DNA of 64,000 nt from Monocercomonoides exilis. Lineage: Eukaryota; Preaxostyla; Oxymonadida; Polymastigidae. This document shows positions 52,182-64,000 of the stretch, piece by piece (position 1 is the first letter of the stretch; each line of letters begins with the position of its first letter). Location of the stretch: contig LSRY02000005.1 in assembly GCA_001643675.2 (NCBI GenBank), forward strand, positions 1,590,001-1,654,000, read 5' to 3'. Below the pieces are notes generated by a model. It had not been told where the DNA came from. It saw only the letters and a program-made list of their open reading frames with translations, and did not search any database. The position numbers and the translations under genes were made by a program.

Positions 52182-52304
52182 TCATCTCCTTCTCCCTCTC
52201 CTTCATCTTCATCTTACTCATCTTCATCTTCATCATCCCCATCTTCTCCAGCAGTAACTGACCTCTCTCTCCACCCCAAACCGCCTCATCGTTCTGAAAT
52301 TGCT

Positions 52305-54671
52305 ATGGCGCGCCGCATAAGAGCAATGCATCCCCTCCTCCGCCGACGCTATCTCAATCGCTGTGCACAAGTGGCTGCTGCTTCTGGCGTTTCACGTTCT
52401 TCTTCTTCTTCTTCTTCTTCTTCTTCTTCTTCTTCTTCTTCTTCTTCTTCTTCTTCCTCGTTGCTTCGCTCTTCTAGAAACAGATTTCTAACAAGCGAAG
52501 AGCAGCAGATGAGGAGGATGAGGCAGCAGTTCGGAAGAAGAAGGAAAAGACAATATTTTGTTCTTTCACAAGATGTGTTTGAGGCACTGCTGCTGTTTGC
52601 CGAGTTTCGGATGGTGGAGCGGTATTAGGAGAATCTGGAGAAAAGGAAGAGAGAAAGTGAGAGAGCGAAGGAACGAGAGAAGAGAGAAGAGAAGGATAAG
52701 AGAACTGATTAAGATGAGAAAGGCATTGAAATCTACAAATGATGAAAATAACTATGATGATCAAAATGAAAATAAATTAAAAACAGAAGAAAACGAGAGT
52801 TTATCATTGACTGGAAGAGAATCTTTGAAAAAAATGAAGAAAAATGAAGATAGTGAATGCCTTTCCGACAGCTCCATTTGGGAGATGAAGAAGAGTGAAG
52901 AGATAACACACAAACAGAGAGAAAAACAGTATTTGATTTAGCGGTATTTCCAAGCACTTGAGCTTCAACGTGATTCTGCTGTGAATGAGGTGCTTTTGAT
53001 GGTCAGACCAAACCTGCTGTTTTCTCCAGCACCGATTGATGAATCGATTAAAAGACCAGAAATGAGTGTGAATGCTGCAAAAAGTGAGGGAGATGGAAAA
53101 GAAGGTGAGAAAGAAGAGAACGAAGTGAATAATTCTTAGAATGAAAATGGAAACAAGGAAGAAGAGAAAGGATATGAAGATAACACGAAAGATGATGATA
53201 AAGAAGTGATTTTAGAGGATTCAATGAACAACCCCAAAGAAGCTGCTTCAGAAGCAAAGATAATCAAACAGAAGCAGAAAAGAATACAAACACCAAAGAA
53301 TCAATTAGAAATTGCAGAAAAGACGAAATACATTCCAATGAGCCAAAGCCCGAGCCTCTTTCATAGCAAAAGCAGCAAAAACAACTCCCTCTCCTCCATC
53401 TTCACATTCTCCAAAGCCAAAACAATATTCTTCAGAAAGAGGAGCCTTTGGAACGATACACTTCACGCGAGGGAAGCGAATGGACGGAGGATGGAGATGG
53501 AGAGAGGAGATGTTGGTGCAGCAACAATGCTACTGTCACCTGCTGTTGGAGGAGGAGGGGGAGAAGGGGTTAAGTTGGGTGTTATGGGAATGAAGAATTT
53601 GAACAAAGAAGTGACAAGGGAGATGCAAGATGAGTTTCAGAATGAGAAAGGGAAAGTGGAAGATGAAGAGGCGAAGATCACGTTTTATTCATTGAAATCA
53701 GATGATCAGAGAGAATAACTGCTTCGGCTGATGAAACAACAGGAAATACAAAAAAAGAGGAATGAGAAAGAAGAGCGGGAGATCAGGAAAATGGAGAAAA
53801 TGACAAGAATTTGTTAAGCAGAATCCAAGGAATGCTTCAACCACACCTTGAGACAGTCACACAGATCAACCAGAAGGAGAACAAAATTGTCAGCGCGGAG
53901 CAGCAAGAGGCGAAAGAAAGCCAAACGCCATTTTTGACAAGAGAGCGGAAATTGGACTGCATGCTGAATGATTTAGCGAATTCTGACTTTGTAGATTTGA
54001 GCGATGAACTGGATGTGCCCTGACGCTATGCGCGAATCAAAAGTGAAGAAAACGGGCAATTTGTGTGGAAGATGCGAAAAGTGCCTGTGTTTGCAGTTGT
54101 CGATACGAGGCCGACAAGAACTCGGTTGGATCTGATGAGCGCGCTGAAGAGCGGGCTGAGGCAGAACCGAGCGGAGTTGAGAAGAGGAAGAGGAATGAGA
54201 ACCTTCAGTCAGAAAAATGGACCTGGGAGAAGAGATGTCCTGTCAAAACTCTTTTCGTCGATGTCGTTCTCAAAATTTGAGTCTTTCTTCACGTTGAAGA
54301 AGAATTCAATGGAGATGGATTTGATGAAGAAATACACTGCTCTCAATTTGGTAGCGCCTTTTGATTCAGCTGCTGATTTTGCTGCAAAAACAAATATTTC
54401 TCTTCATCTTCTTTCTCATTTTACTTCATCACTTGTCAATTCGTCCTTGTTAATTAACATTCAACAGCAATCTTCTCCTTCTCTGAGAACATCTCTATCT
54501 CCTTCACAGCAATACCACGCTAAACTTTCATCTTCTGCTAGTCCTGCAGCTCCTGGCTCTCTTTCTCTACTCTCACTTCCTGCTCTATCTTCGTCTCCTT
54601 CTCTTTCATTCAGCTACCGTCAAATTCATCATCAGGCCTCTTCTTTCATTCCTATTCAGAAGCACAGATAA
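52305..54671 (+). pseudogene. Series of broken Lys/Glu/Ser-rich frames
   Basis: Frames at 52305-52628 (RRIRAMHPLLRRRYLNR, then poly-Ser from a TTC/TCT repeat at 52400-52457), 53206-53718, 53811-54023 and 54063-54671 (LVAPFDSAADFAAKTNISLH) lie on one strand in different frames. They may be the remains of one large gene continuing from 51102. No conserved domain is recognised. The basic/acidic composition resembles the other low-complexity proteins of the window. Confidence 0.35.
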
Positions 54672-55321
54672 TTATTTATTCTGAAATAGAATTTCAACCA
54701 ACCTAACACGTCAATGAAATGAATAATTTTGATCTGGAATATCCGATCAAAATACATTCATCAAAGGAAGGAGATCGAATCTGACTTTTTCATTTGGAAG
54801 ATGAAGCATTTGAAGTGAAAAGAAAAAGTATTGAAGCAATTTTTGTTTGAAATGGATGGGTTCCAAAATAGCCTTCTGCAGATTACGCAACAGCGAAACC
54901 ACAGTGAATTGTTGGAAATGAAACGATAAGGGAGAGCAATTTTGAGGAAAAGGCTTATTTGAAGAGAAATTATATGAGATTCTTGCTCTAATATGATACG
55001 AACAAGTTGAAATCGGAAAGGTGAAGAAAATATAATCTGAAGAAAATTGTCTGATATATATGAATATCTTTCTTTTGAAGATACGACAGCAATGAATCTT
55101 TTTTCATGAGCTTAATTTGTAGTTGATGGAGAAGAAAAATTAGATGAGGGAATGACGAAGAAATATTTCTATGTGAGCTGATGTTGTACCTCTCGAAACA
55201 CAAGTGATGATGAGTTCTTCAGTTGAAAAGAAGATGAAATCTCAAGAATTTTTCAATGATATGAAAAACGAAAGAATTAATTTGAGGATCAGATAAAGTT
55301 CATCGTTATCAATGATTTTTG
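54672..55321. other. Gap without a supported gene
   Basis: Spacer of moderate AT content, with frames up to 71 codons only. Nothing recognised. Confidence 0.45.
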
Positions 55322-55580
55322 TATCAACTTCGCTGAAGGTCAGTATGTGAAGAGGAACAAATGTTGAGGAAAGGAGGGTGAGGGAGGCGTCTTGGAGGAG
55401 GGAAATGAAGCCGTTGAGGGCATACTCGATAATGGAGCAAGTGTTTTGCTTTGTTTAACCACAGCCATCAGCATCGGCTCCATTGTTTGCTCCAATTTTA
55501 TTCAGTGTAATGTGAGGGAACAAGCTTATGAATTTGGGTTAATCCAATATTCCACTAAATCTGTTTATGTTTGATGAAGC
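55322..55580 (-). pseudogene. Fragment of a second beta-helix receptor gene
   Basis: On the minus strand the segment encodes NKIGANNGADADGCG, a TAA stop, then IIEYALNGF and QDASLTLLSSTFVPLH. The giant receptor has the corresponding NKVVANSGVDDYACGRP, IEYSLDGF and QDASLTLLSSTFVPLQ (about 19700-19880). The alignment covers roughly 180-250 bp and ends abruptly on both sides. It is therefore a truncated, stop-containing piece of a paralogue rather than a gene. Confidence 0.8.
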
Positions 55581-56330
55581 TGCTGAACCGAATAAAAGGA
55601 AAGGAAATTTGTTAGCTGTTCATAGACGAAAAGAAAAAAGAGAAATAACTATTATTTATAAATTGGTTTCAATAATTTTGTTTTCTTTTCGTTTTTTCTG
55701 TTCTTATTTTTAATTTTTTCTTTTCAATGTTTTGTTTTTCCAGTTTAGAAATATCTATTTTCCTTTTAAAGATTGATTTTTCATTTTTTTTTTGAAACTT
55801 GATCAAAAAACTCTTCTTGATGAAAAAAGGTATGTTTTTTTGTTCTTATGAATAAAACAAATATATTTTACAGAAATAAAAGCAAAATACTTGCAAAAAA
55901 TCAATTTGACTCTTTGATCAATAAATACCACAATAGATTTTATTTTTTCGATTTTTGATCTTTTTTTATGATTTCAAAAAAAATCACCCAAGTTTATGTT
56001 TTCATTTCTACGATGCCTGTTAACAGATAAGAAAATCAAAAATTTTTTGAAATCTGATAAAGTTTAAAATGTTGTAAGCGATAAAATTGAGACACTTTTA
56101 ACATTATTACACTTTAGCAGATTTCAAAATAAATAAGATTCTCAAATCCTAAAACTGGACCTGTTGATATCACAACACAGTGTTATGTGATATCACAAAT
56201 ATTACAAAAAATTAACCCATTTCATTCATATTTTTTTGATCATTAAAAGTTCATCTTATGTGCATAATATTTCAATTAAAATGCCTGAAGTCAAATATTT
56301 TGTCTCATATGAATTCAATTGAAAAAAATA
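55581..56330. other. AT-rich spacer
   Basis: Low-complexity A/T sequence between the beta-helix fragment and pogo-like element 2. No gene seen. Confidence 0.55.
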
Positions 56331-56370
56331 CAGTGGGTGCTTAACCCGATCTAAGTGCAAAACCATATCC
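56331..56370 (+). repeat. Left terminal inverted repeat of pogo-like element 2
   Basis: 40 bp, 36 identical to the reverse complement of 58915-58954. It contains two direct copies of a GTGC-NN-AACC motif. Confidence 0.85.
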
Positions 56371-56700
56371 TAAACAAAGAATAAAAAGCAGTATTTTCAA
56401 AATGAAAAAAGAATATCAACTGGATATTCCAAACTGTGCTCACTGTTTTATTGGAAAGAAACTATTAGTCCATTAACGATGAGCTTGAATGTCAAAAACG
56501 ATTCATTAACTGAAAATCAAAAACTTATGTAAGTTTCATATTTCAATACATGAAGCAATAAAAAGTGTTTGAACGTTTTTGCATATTATCAATTAGTTAT
56601 CAAGTTCATTAATCCGAGTCATTTGCATTTTTTTGACTTTCCTTGCATCTAAAAAGCTTATATTTCTTGTTGATCAAACCCATAATGAATAATCAAATGC

Positions 56701-58579
56701 ATGGAAGTAACTCCTTTACAGTTACATGGAGAACCTGCAGCAAGTTAATATCGAGCTTTTGAGTCACCTATAAAAAAAATATTTGCCATTAAACAAAATT
56801 TTTATGTTAAATGGCAAACTGCTGTTGAAGATAAAGCTATATCAAAATGTGCTTGGCTTCGAGCAAAAAAGGCAGAAAAGGAAGGAAGAGAAATCGGACG
56901 AGAGGGACACACTTTTATAATTACAAACAATCAGCTTGAAACAATTGAGAATCAAATGTTGGCTCTTTTGTCGGAGCAAGCTACTGTTCGTGTAGGAGAT
57001 ATTCAATCGATGGAATGTGATTGTTTTGTTGTTTTTTTTTCGAATCTATTATCACATTTTAGTGTGTTGATTTGCTTAAAAAAAGTTCAGATGCTGATCA
57101 GGAGCCGATAAAATCAACAAAAAGTGTGCCTATAAACTGCTTAAAAGGAGTAACGTACTTCATGAGGCTGTTTACAGACAAATGGAAATAAAGAAAATTG
57201 AAGCACAAACACCCGACAAAGTGAGAGCTTGGTTCATTGAATTATCATCTCTCATTTCGGAGCATAATATCAGTTCTTGTGATATTTACAATATTGATGA
57301 ATCATCTTTGTCAATTTATGAAACAACTTCAAAACTTGTAGTTTGCCTCAAAGGACAAAATTCACCTGCTCCTCCATCACCTCTAAAAGTGACTAATTCA
57401 ACTTTGTGCATGTGTATTTGTGCTGATGGTTCATCATTACCCAGCTATCTTCTTTGGCCTTCGAAAGATCTTCCTTCAGAATTTTCTTCTCTTTCCTATT
57501 TCAACATCCACTTCATTTCAGCTTCTTCTGGATGGATCACAAAAGATGTATTGAAATCCATCATGTTGAATTACTGGTTTCCTCTTATCATCAATAAATC
57601 AAAACCATCTCAAACACACAAAGCTCTTCTGCTAATGGACAACCACCGAACACATTTCGATGAGGACATATCAAACATTGCAAAAGAAAAATGAATTCTT
57701 CAAAAATTCTCCCCTCCAAACATGACGCATCTTCTTCAACCATTCGATTCGTGTGTGTTTTCTCAGTTGAAAAATACTCTTTCCAACAAGTTTTGTAACC
57801 TAACACGTTTTCAATAAGCAGTTACAGATCTTCATTAGCAGAAGCACTTCCTGATGCAGTTGCAGCTGCATCAGCTCCATCAACCATTCGATCCTCTTTT
57901 ATCAAAACTGGTGTTTGGTCTGTGATAACAGCTCATGTGTTGGAAGGAATAGCAGGATCTCCCCAAACAGATAGCAACGCAGAATCTTCGTCGTGCGAAA
58001 CAACTACTCAATGGAAAGAAAAACTTTTTTATAGAATTTTCTCCGAAATAGGAAACACGAAAAAATGAAAATCAACAAGAAAGAAATTACGAGTCTTCCA
58101 AAAAAGAGCAATCTTCATCCATCGACACATCTTCTTCATCTTCTCAGACGCAAGCAAATTTGAAAGGATTGGATGGACATTCAGAAGACAAAAAAACAAT
58201 AAACAAAAAATCACTTGATGAATTAGAGGATCAAATAAAGCATGCATTGAATCATTTGCATTATCTTCAAGAGCAATAAGAACAAGCAAAAATTACAAAA
58301 AACATGACAAAAGATAAAAAATGTTCACCAAAACATTCCAGAAAAGAATTTTGGATCCTGACAGAAGAAAACGAACAGAAACAGATTCGTGAAAAGATTG
58401 CAAGGAGCAGAAAAAAGATCCGCATTCGCAATGATGATAACGAAGACACTGTCAAAAAAGCTCACAAAGTTAAGGAAGAAAAATTCTTGAAGCCTCTGAG
58501 ATTGCTTTCACCTGTTTGTTACAAGAAAGAAAAGAAAATCAGAGAAAAAAATTATGAAAAATTGAAAATTTCGAAATAA
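56701..58579 (+). pseudogene. Pogo/Tigger-like DDE_1 transposase, interrupted (copy 2)
   Basis: ATG 56701 (MEVTPLQLHGEPAAS) corresponds to the start in copy 1 and is followed after 15 codons by TAA. The HTH-type region (ITNNQLETIENQMLALLSEQ) is next. The intron site of copy 1 is matched around 57010-57061, but the donor seems mutated (GA in place of GT). The core has YNIDESS (first Asp, about 57295), LLLMDNHRTH (second, about 57640) and NMTHLLQPFDSCVFSQLKN (third, about 57750). Between the second and third Asp is an in-frame TGA (57692-57694). A frame change lies near 57800, and stops occur in the C-terminal coiled-coil-like part (to 58579). It is non-functional. Confidence 0.85.
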
Positions 58580-58914
58580 TATTTTCGAAAAACGTTCATA
58601 ACAATTTTCTCATAATGAGAGTTACCTTTGCTGAGCTTATTTTTATCTTATTCCTTTCATTCCATCTTTTCAAAGCATGCAAAAGAAACAGAAAAAACAA
58701 CAGAGGAATCTTTGACAAGTTTTTATTCAAAAAATTGAATTTCAAAAGGAAATTGCAACGGATTTGTGAATTTTGTTTAATTTGATTGAAGACTTTTGAA
58801 ATACCATGAGTATCAAGTTTTGCATGAAAAAGTCATTTTGCAAGAAATCAAGCCAATCAATACCAAAAAATGAAAGTTTCAGTCAAACAAGTGATTCAGA
58901 AAAGTTAGGAAAAA

Positions 58915-58954
58915 GGATCGGGTTTTGCACTCGGATCGGGTTAAGCACCCACTG
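58915..58954 (-). repeat. Right terminal inverted repeat of pogo-like element 2
   Basis: Partner of 56331-56370. The repeated GTGCTTAACCCGATCC / GTGCAAAACCCGATCC unit is better preserved at this end. Confidence 0.85.
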
Positions 58955-59157
58955 TTAACACATTTTGAAACAAACCTAATTTCGCATGGGGGGAGAAGGG
59001 GTGTTGAGCCCCTTCATTGAACTTCTGTGTGGAATTGGAAGGTTACATGGGGCATCAAACCTTCAGTTTGTCAAAAATGTTATTTTTCAAAATTTTTTCA
59101 TTTCATTTCAATAAAAAAATAAAAAATTATTATGATCTAAAAAATATAATTAAAAGA
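58955..59157 (+). other. Possible left end of a third DDE element
   Basis: Directly after element 2, bases 58986-59060 are unusually G-rich (CATGGGGGG, GGGGTGTTGAGCCCC, CATGGGGCATCAAACC). They echo the GGGTGCTTAACCC / GTGCAAAACC pattern of the pogo-like termini. No matching right end was found downstream. Confidence 0.3.
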
Positions 59158-60477
59158 ATGAAAATATCTACAAAAACAAAATTGAAAAATGGTCAGAAAA
59201 AACTGCATCGCTCAATGACTTCGCTCAAGAACAAGAAATTTCACAGTCAGCCGGAGCGAATGGTTCACATCATTGTAGATGGAGTTGTTTGCATAACGGA
59301 TACTATTAATTCAAAAGAATTTTGTCGTACTGGAATAAAGAACGCAGTTAGAGCGCTGAGAAAAGGAATGCTTGTTGGAAAAGTGGGCAGACCTGCAGCA
59401 GGAGTGGGAGAAAAGGAGCAAAGAGTATTAGACATTATTCACATTGAGGCGAAGACTGGTACATGTTTGTCTTTAAACAAACAAGAGAATTTGTATGTTT
59501 TATTTTTATTTGCATGTTTTAATCATTTGTTTTTCTGATGGAAAAAGTTTTTGATGAAAACGAAGATGAATATGCACCATTTACCGAAGTTTCAATGTAT
59601 ACGACATATGGACTTGTCAAGCATCATCCTGAGCTGATGACTGGAGCGCTGAAGAATTTGGACATCAACAGACTGGCTGTTTCGTGCAGAAGTGTTTTAA
59701 AACCCAAGTCTAAAACAATCGACGAGCTGCATGAAAAATACAGTTTCAATCCAGCTTTTATTATAAGTATCGACGAATCTTCAACGTGCGTTCTTACAGA
59801 TTCAAAACAGCTTGTTGTGCACACAGCAGACACAAAAGCAGGTTTTACGAAAGGAACCACCAAGAATGATTAATTCAACATTCGTGGCAGCTGTTGCAGC
59901 GGATGGATATGCCTTTCCTTCTGTCATTATGTGGCCAAGTGCAAAGCTGCCAGAAGAGCTGAAAAGACTGTGATCCCCAACGCTGGAAATATGGGCAAAT
60001 GAAAGCAGCTGGATGGAAAACGTGTGCCTTGAAAGGGATGCTCTCACAGTTCTTCTTCTTTCTATCATCAAAAGAAGAAAGCGCATGTCACTTGAAAACG
60101 AACACATTCTTCTCCTTCTTGATTCGCATGCATCTCGTGCAGATCCATCGATCTGGCGAGAATTCCAAAAACAACAAGTCGACGTTTTAACCTTCGTGCC
60201 ACACAGCACACACCTCTGTCAACCACTGGACAGAGGAGTGTTTGCTGTGTTCAAATCTGAATTGACAAATAGATTTGAGGCTCCATCTTTTTCTTCATCT
60301 TCCTCCAAACGAGCAGCAATTTCCGACGCCCTGCCTCAAGCCATCCACACTGTATAATCTCCTTCTGTTATTCAGAAAGTTTATGTCTGCAGTGGTGTTC
60401 TTCACAATTCTTCTGGGCCAGTTCTTTTGAAACTGCCAGAATCTTCAATTTACCCTCTTCCATCCAGAAGAAATTGA
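59158..60477 (+). pseudogene. Second-family DDE_1 transposase, decayed
   Basis: The frame opens at ATG 59158, with a short basic start and an HTH-like region ending at GRPAAGVGEKEQRVLDII. A 55-nt intron (59493-59547, GTATGT to AAAAAG) joins in phase to FDENEDEYAPFTEV. The DDE core is FIISIDESSTCVL (first Asp, about 59770), LLLLDSHASRAD (second, about 60120) and VPHSTHLCQPLDRGVFAVFK (third, about 60230). A frame change near 59865, a TGA near 59969 and a TAA at 60355-60357 disable it. It is the same fold as the 56.7-kb gene but clearly a different subfamily. Terminal repeats were not found, so it is likely truncated. Confidence 0.8.
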
Positions 60478-63109
60478 TTCAACTTTTATGGAAAAGTGAT
60501 AACCGACGAAAATCTTTTAGAGAAATGGGAAACCCATTTGAAAATGAATATTGAAAGGAAAAATGAAATGGATGAAAAGGAGAAAGATGAAGAGAAGACT
60601 GTTGCAGATGATAAGAAAAAAATAAAAAGTTGATTTCTTCTTGTTTAAACGATGGTTCTGTCAATTAAAAGAAAGATAATTCATTAAATTGAACCGAAGG
60701 AAAAAGGAAAGTTTTCAGAGGAATTAATTCTGATTTTGTTTTCATTTAATCATGTTGATTTTTGAACGTTTTGCACTTCATTTTTTAAAGTCAGAATAAA
60801 GAAAAAGTGTCAAGATAAAATAATAACCCTAAATGAAATTTTCGACAAGTTGTTTTTGAAACAATAAAATACCATTTAAAGGTTATATAATTAGTTTTAA
60901 AGGGCTATTTGTGAATGTTAGGGTTGATAATTAATCAATTTGAGTATTTTTATAAAAGTTTGAAAAAAGTATCGAAAAACTATAGATTTGAATAAAAAAC
61001 CATTCAATCATTTTTCGTTTTGATCAATAGGTTATTGTTTTCATAATGTATTTACAATATGTAAACATTGCATTTTTTTTTTTAGCTATTTATTCATGGG
61101 TTTAACGAAAAAATTAGGTTCTCCAAAACTGGCCTCTTGCCGGTCATCTCCAACAGTCTCTTCCAAGTTTCTCCCCAAGTTGCAATGGAAGGAGTATCTT
61201 CATCTGTATATTTGTACCAAGCTTCTGCATTGCTCTTTGTGGGAAATTCCACACATATAAGGAATGACAACATCAAATGGCAGTGATGGATCCTTTTAAA
61301 CATTCTCTCGAGGAAATGTTTCAATCGACAGAAAAAGAAACTTTTGCTGTTCCAGCTTCATTCTCGTCATATGTCGTACACTTTTCTTCTCCCTCCTCCT
61401 TCCAGGGCATGCGAATGACTGGATCATCATCTTTCACTGCTGTTATACACCAACAGCAATTGAAAAATCCAGCTATGGATGCACAATCTGCTCAAGAAAG
61501 CATTGACAAAACGGCTTGTTCCAATGCAAATCAAATACATTATGTTCACGGGGTTCCCTCAAACTCTGCAATTCATTTTAAAAGCTCTCTCACTTTCATC
61601 AATTCGTAAATCTCAATTTCTTTAAACCTTTTTGAAATTATCGTGAGAGATAAAGAAAACATCCCTTTCTTTTTCTCCAATGCACATATATTATTATCGT
61701 TCTTGAAGCTGAACAAAGAGATTGATTAATCACCTTCATCTGCGTTTCTCCCGAAAATATTACCATCTTTTTTCCTGCTGTTCCAATCGCTCCTTCCATC
61801 TTCTTCTCCACTCTTTTTCAAATATTTCTCCTTCACTTTCAGCTCACAATTTCTTTTCAGGAACATTATTCACTTACAGAACAAACACCACGTGAGTGTC
61901 TTTTTCAGTGCTGTAAAATCCATGACAAGGACAAGAACTGGAAGTTTGAGTGGATGATGAAGATATGGCCGAAGTTGATATTTGCGAAAACAGATAGCGA
62001 AAAGGAATCAAATTTGAAAATCTGCATTCCATCCTGCTCTGTACACAGTGTGTCAGCTTAAAGTCTTTCTTTTCTTCTGAACTTTGATCAAATTCGACAT
62101 ACACATTTTTCTAAGTTCCAAAAAAATTATGGTCCTATCTCTCTTGCCATTGTCATTCTTCCAACATGGATGCACAGGTGATAAAACCCTATTGCAGCAA
62201 GCACATTAATATTCATCTTCTGGGTTATGTTTTCCAAAGCAGCTTCTTTCATATTTGCATCATTTGTAAATTGCAGCTCGAACAGAAAACGGTTTTTCTC
62301 TTCACAACTCTGGAGAAATTATTTATTCCATTTCATGTGAAATGTTTCCATTTCTGCTCTGTTGAAGCTTTTTTGTGGGAAGTTTTTTGTTTCACCGAAT
62401 ATCACATTTCGTTTAGCTGTTAATGATAATTCATGAGTCAAAAATATAAAAAAAATGAAAGCACATAATTTATTCTTTTCCTTTTGCTATCAGGAACGAT
62501 TTTTTGTTCTTAATAAAACTTCATAAGTTTTGATATTCGAGTCAATGAACAAGCCAGATGGGTTTCTTTGACTTTTTCCTTTTTTAATATGATTAAGGTT
62601 TTCTTTTTTGTTTTTGTTTTGACTTTCTTCTTTTTCCAGTCGACAGTGAGATGAACGAACTTTTCATCAAACATTCTCTACACAAAGGCTTGGAAAAGAC
62701 ACACAAGTTATTTTGCATGAAACCATTGAATCAAAATATCCTCTTAATCTGTCAATCGAGTCATCTAATTATGAAATCTTGAAATCCTTCTTCTATCAGC
62801 TTTTCAGCTATCTCTTTTTTCACTGCCTTTCTTTTTGCTTCATCAGCTTCATTATCTGCCTTTTCTGAAAAGAAGATTGAAAGAATTCCGAATAATGTTC
62901 ACGACAACAACAAACTTCTTTGTCATTCAGTCGTGATTTCTGCATTTCCTATGATATCCAGTCCGCAACGTTGCCTTTCAACAAAGCTTCAATGCTTAAG
63001 TCTCTAATTATTGCAGTTTCTATTACAAAAAGTGAGAAACTTGTCTAATGATTCACTTTTATTCACTCCTGCTTTTCAGCACTGTCTTGTCATGCTTGTT
63101 GTGAACTTG
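60478..63109. other. Gene-poor region
   Basis: Short frames only. The minus strand at 61094-61324 has a fairly natural 76-codon stretch (FPTKSNAEAWYKYTDED, WGETWKRLLEMTGKRPVLEN) and a neighbouring piece in another frame (DDDPVIRMPWKEEGEEK), probably a small pseudogene remnant. 61600-63100 shows nothing recognisable. Confidence 0.4.
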
Positions 63110-64000
63110 ATGTTTTCTTCATCTTTCATTTTCATCAAGAAAAATGGAAGTTTCGAATTGATCCCATTCATCTTCCTTTTCTTTTCCTTCTTTGTCATCT
63201 TCTTTCTTATTCAAATCCACCTTCCTCATCGCCTCATCCAGTTCTCTTGAAACCACTCTCACAAAATTCAGCTCATCTGCAACCCCCTTTTTCAAAACTT
63301 CTGATGAACTGAAACTGCCATGAACATTCAAATGTTTGTTTTGTCAGATTTCTGTGTTCTTCTTCATTTTCAATGATTTCTTTCATCTCCTCAAAAAACA
63401 GCTCTTTTTCTCTTTTCTGTTTCCAATTTGATGAAAACACCAACGTGTTTCCCATACCAACAAAGACAACACAATTTCACTTTTCAAACACTCCAAAACG
63501 ATTCAAAATCAACAACTCCATTTCCACTTCTTTTTGAATTGCTTCTCTTTCTTCATTGCTCGATCATGATTTTGAAAGACAAGACATGTTGATTTCATGA
63601 AAGTTCAATTTGCACAAGCTGTCAGGGAGAAGAGGGCATTTACAAAGATCAACAAGAAGTTCTTCACTCTTTTTTCCAACGATATTCATCCTGTCGAATA
63701 ATCTGCTCAATGAAGAGTTACAAAAAAACAAGCACTCAGAATTCTTCTCATCACTGATTAATATCCATCATGCTTCATCAGGTGAAAGGCTTTTTTTACC
63801 ATCGATTTCTTTTCTCCAATCGATTTGTTAATTGAATTGAACAATTCTATCTGCAAAACAAAAACAATCTCTTCTTCTTCCATTTTGTGCATCACCTCAT
63901 TTATCTCTTCAATTCTCTGCTTCTTCTCTATTTCTGTGTAATACTCCAATTCAGAGAAAATCTCATCAAAAAAGAATCGCAATCATTGAAGGAATTGAAA
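63110..64000 (-). pseudogene. Decayed member of a multicopy family, copy B (runs off the window)
   Basis: It is an inverted counterpart of 23650-24545. Minus-strand pieces encode EIEKKQRIEEINEVMHKMEE and SIGEKKSMVKKAFHLMK (63982-63758), and SEVLKKGVADELNFVRV with SRELDEAMRKVDL (63331-63119). Stops and frame changes separate them, at positions not all shared with copy A. The 63630-63730 portion is nearly identical to copy A. The alignment reaches the window edge, so the repeat unit may be longer. Confidence 0.7.

Larger units (their letters stand above)
56331..58954 (+). mobile_element. Pogo-like DNA transposon, copy 2 (2,624 bp, decayed)
   Basis: Terminal inverted repeats (56331-56370 and 58915-58954, outer end CAGTGGGTGCTTAACCCGATC) match with four differences in 40. 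The left flank is TA; on the right TA follows after one extra T. The plus strand encodes the same transposase type as the element at 8.94-11.77 kb, in the same order, so the two are diverged copies in opposite orientation. The terminal repeats of both share TGGGTGCTT-ACCCG then GTGC-AAACC. Confidence 0.88.

Noticed and set aside
1-64000. tRNA, rRNA and CRISPR arrays
   Set aside because: No A/B-box tRNA pattern, no conserved rRNA segment and no regularly spaced repeats were found by reading. A tRNAscan or Infernal run would be needed to exclude them fully.

Overview
The window is AT-rich eukaryotic nuclear DNA. Several genes contain short spliceosomal introns (about 45-145 nt). Coding sequence is rich in poly-Ser and poly-Glu tracts, and the standard genetic code fits (TAA and TGA end well-conserved proteins such as ribosomal protein S23). 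Two gene types point to a metamonad flagellate, most probably an oxymonad close to Monocercomonoides. One is an 8-kb receptor-like gene with a beta-helix ectodomain and a degenerate kinase tail. The other is a repeated pseudogene family encoding the motif KKQRIEEINEVMHK. The assignment rests on recalled family style, not on a search.

Layout. 1-4.7 kb holds housekeeping genes: an IQ-motif acidic protein (5' partial), ribosomal protein uS12/S23 in four exons (minus), and divergently a long-chain acyl-CoA synthetase. 4.7-8.9 kb is a gene-free AT desert with a roughly 433-bp tandem duplication. 8.94-11.77 kb is a TA-flanked pogo-like DNA transposon with perfect 42-bp terminal inverted repeats and a broken transposase. 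13.6-21.7 kb is one giant gene for a secreted/membrane beta-helix protein with a pseudokinase tail (minus). 21.7-25.3 kb is gene-poor and holds a decayed multicopy-family remnant. 25.3-34.9 kb is gene-dense: a coiled-coil acidic protein (minus), a DCAF-type WD40 protein (minus) and a legumain cysteine protease in six exons (plus). 35-42 kb is decayed sequence with remnants of a minus-strand gene.

42.5-48.5 kb is the most striking region. Long inverted repeats, including a 139-bp segment identical at both ends, enclose a single three-exon gene. It encodes a ubiquitin-specific protease with recognisable Cys and His boxes, fused to a DDE-transposase-like C-terminal domain. Ten nucleotides after the stop codon lies a 128-nt sequence that folds into a compact branched RNA with a UUCG-capped stem.

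48.5-56.3 kb is a graveyard of broken open frames plus a fragment of a second beta-helix gene. 56.33-58.95 kb is a second, older copy of the pogo-like family. It is followed directly by a third, different DDE transposase pseudogene (59.2-60.5 kb). 60.5-63.1 kb has no supported gene. The window ends in a second, inverted copy of the decayed multicopy family (63.1-64 kb).

The intact genes are not an obvious pathway. Two concern ubiquitin (a CUL4 substrate-receptor-like WD40 protein and the transposon-borne deubiquitinase), but their adjacency is probably chance. Overall the window shows compact housekeeping gene pairs separated by transposons of at least three families and their decay products.
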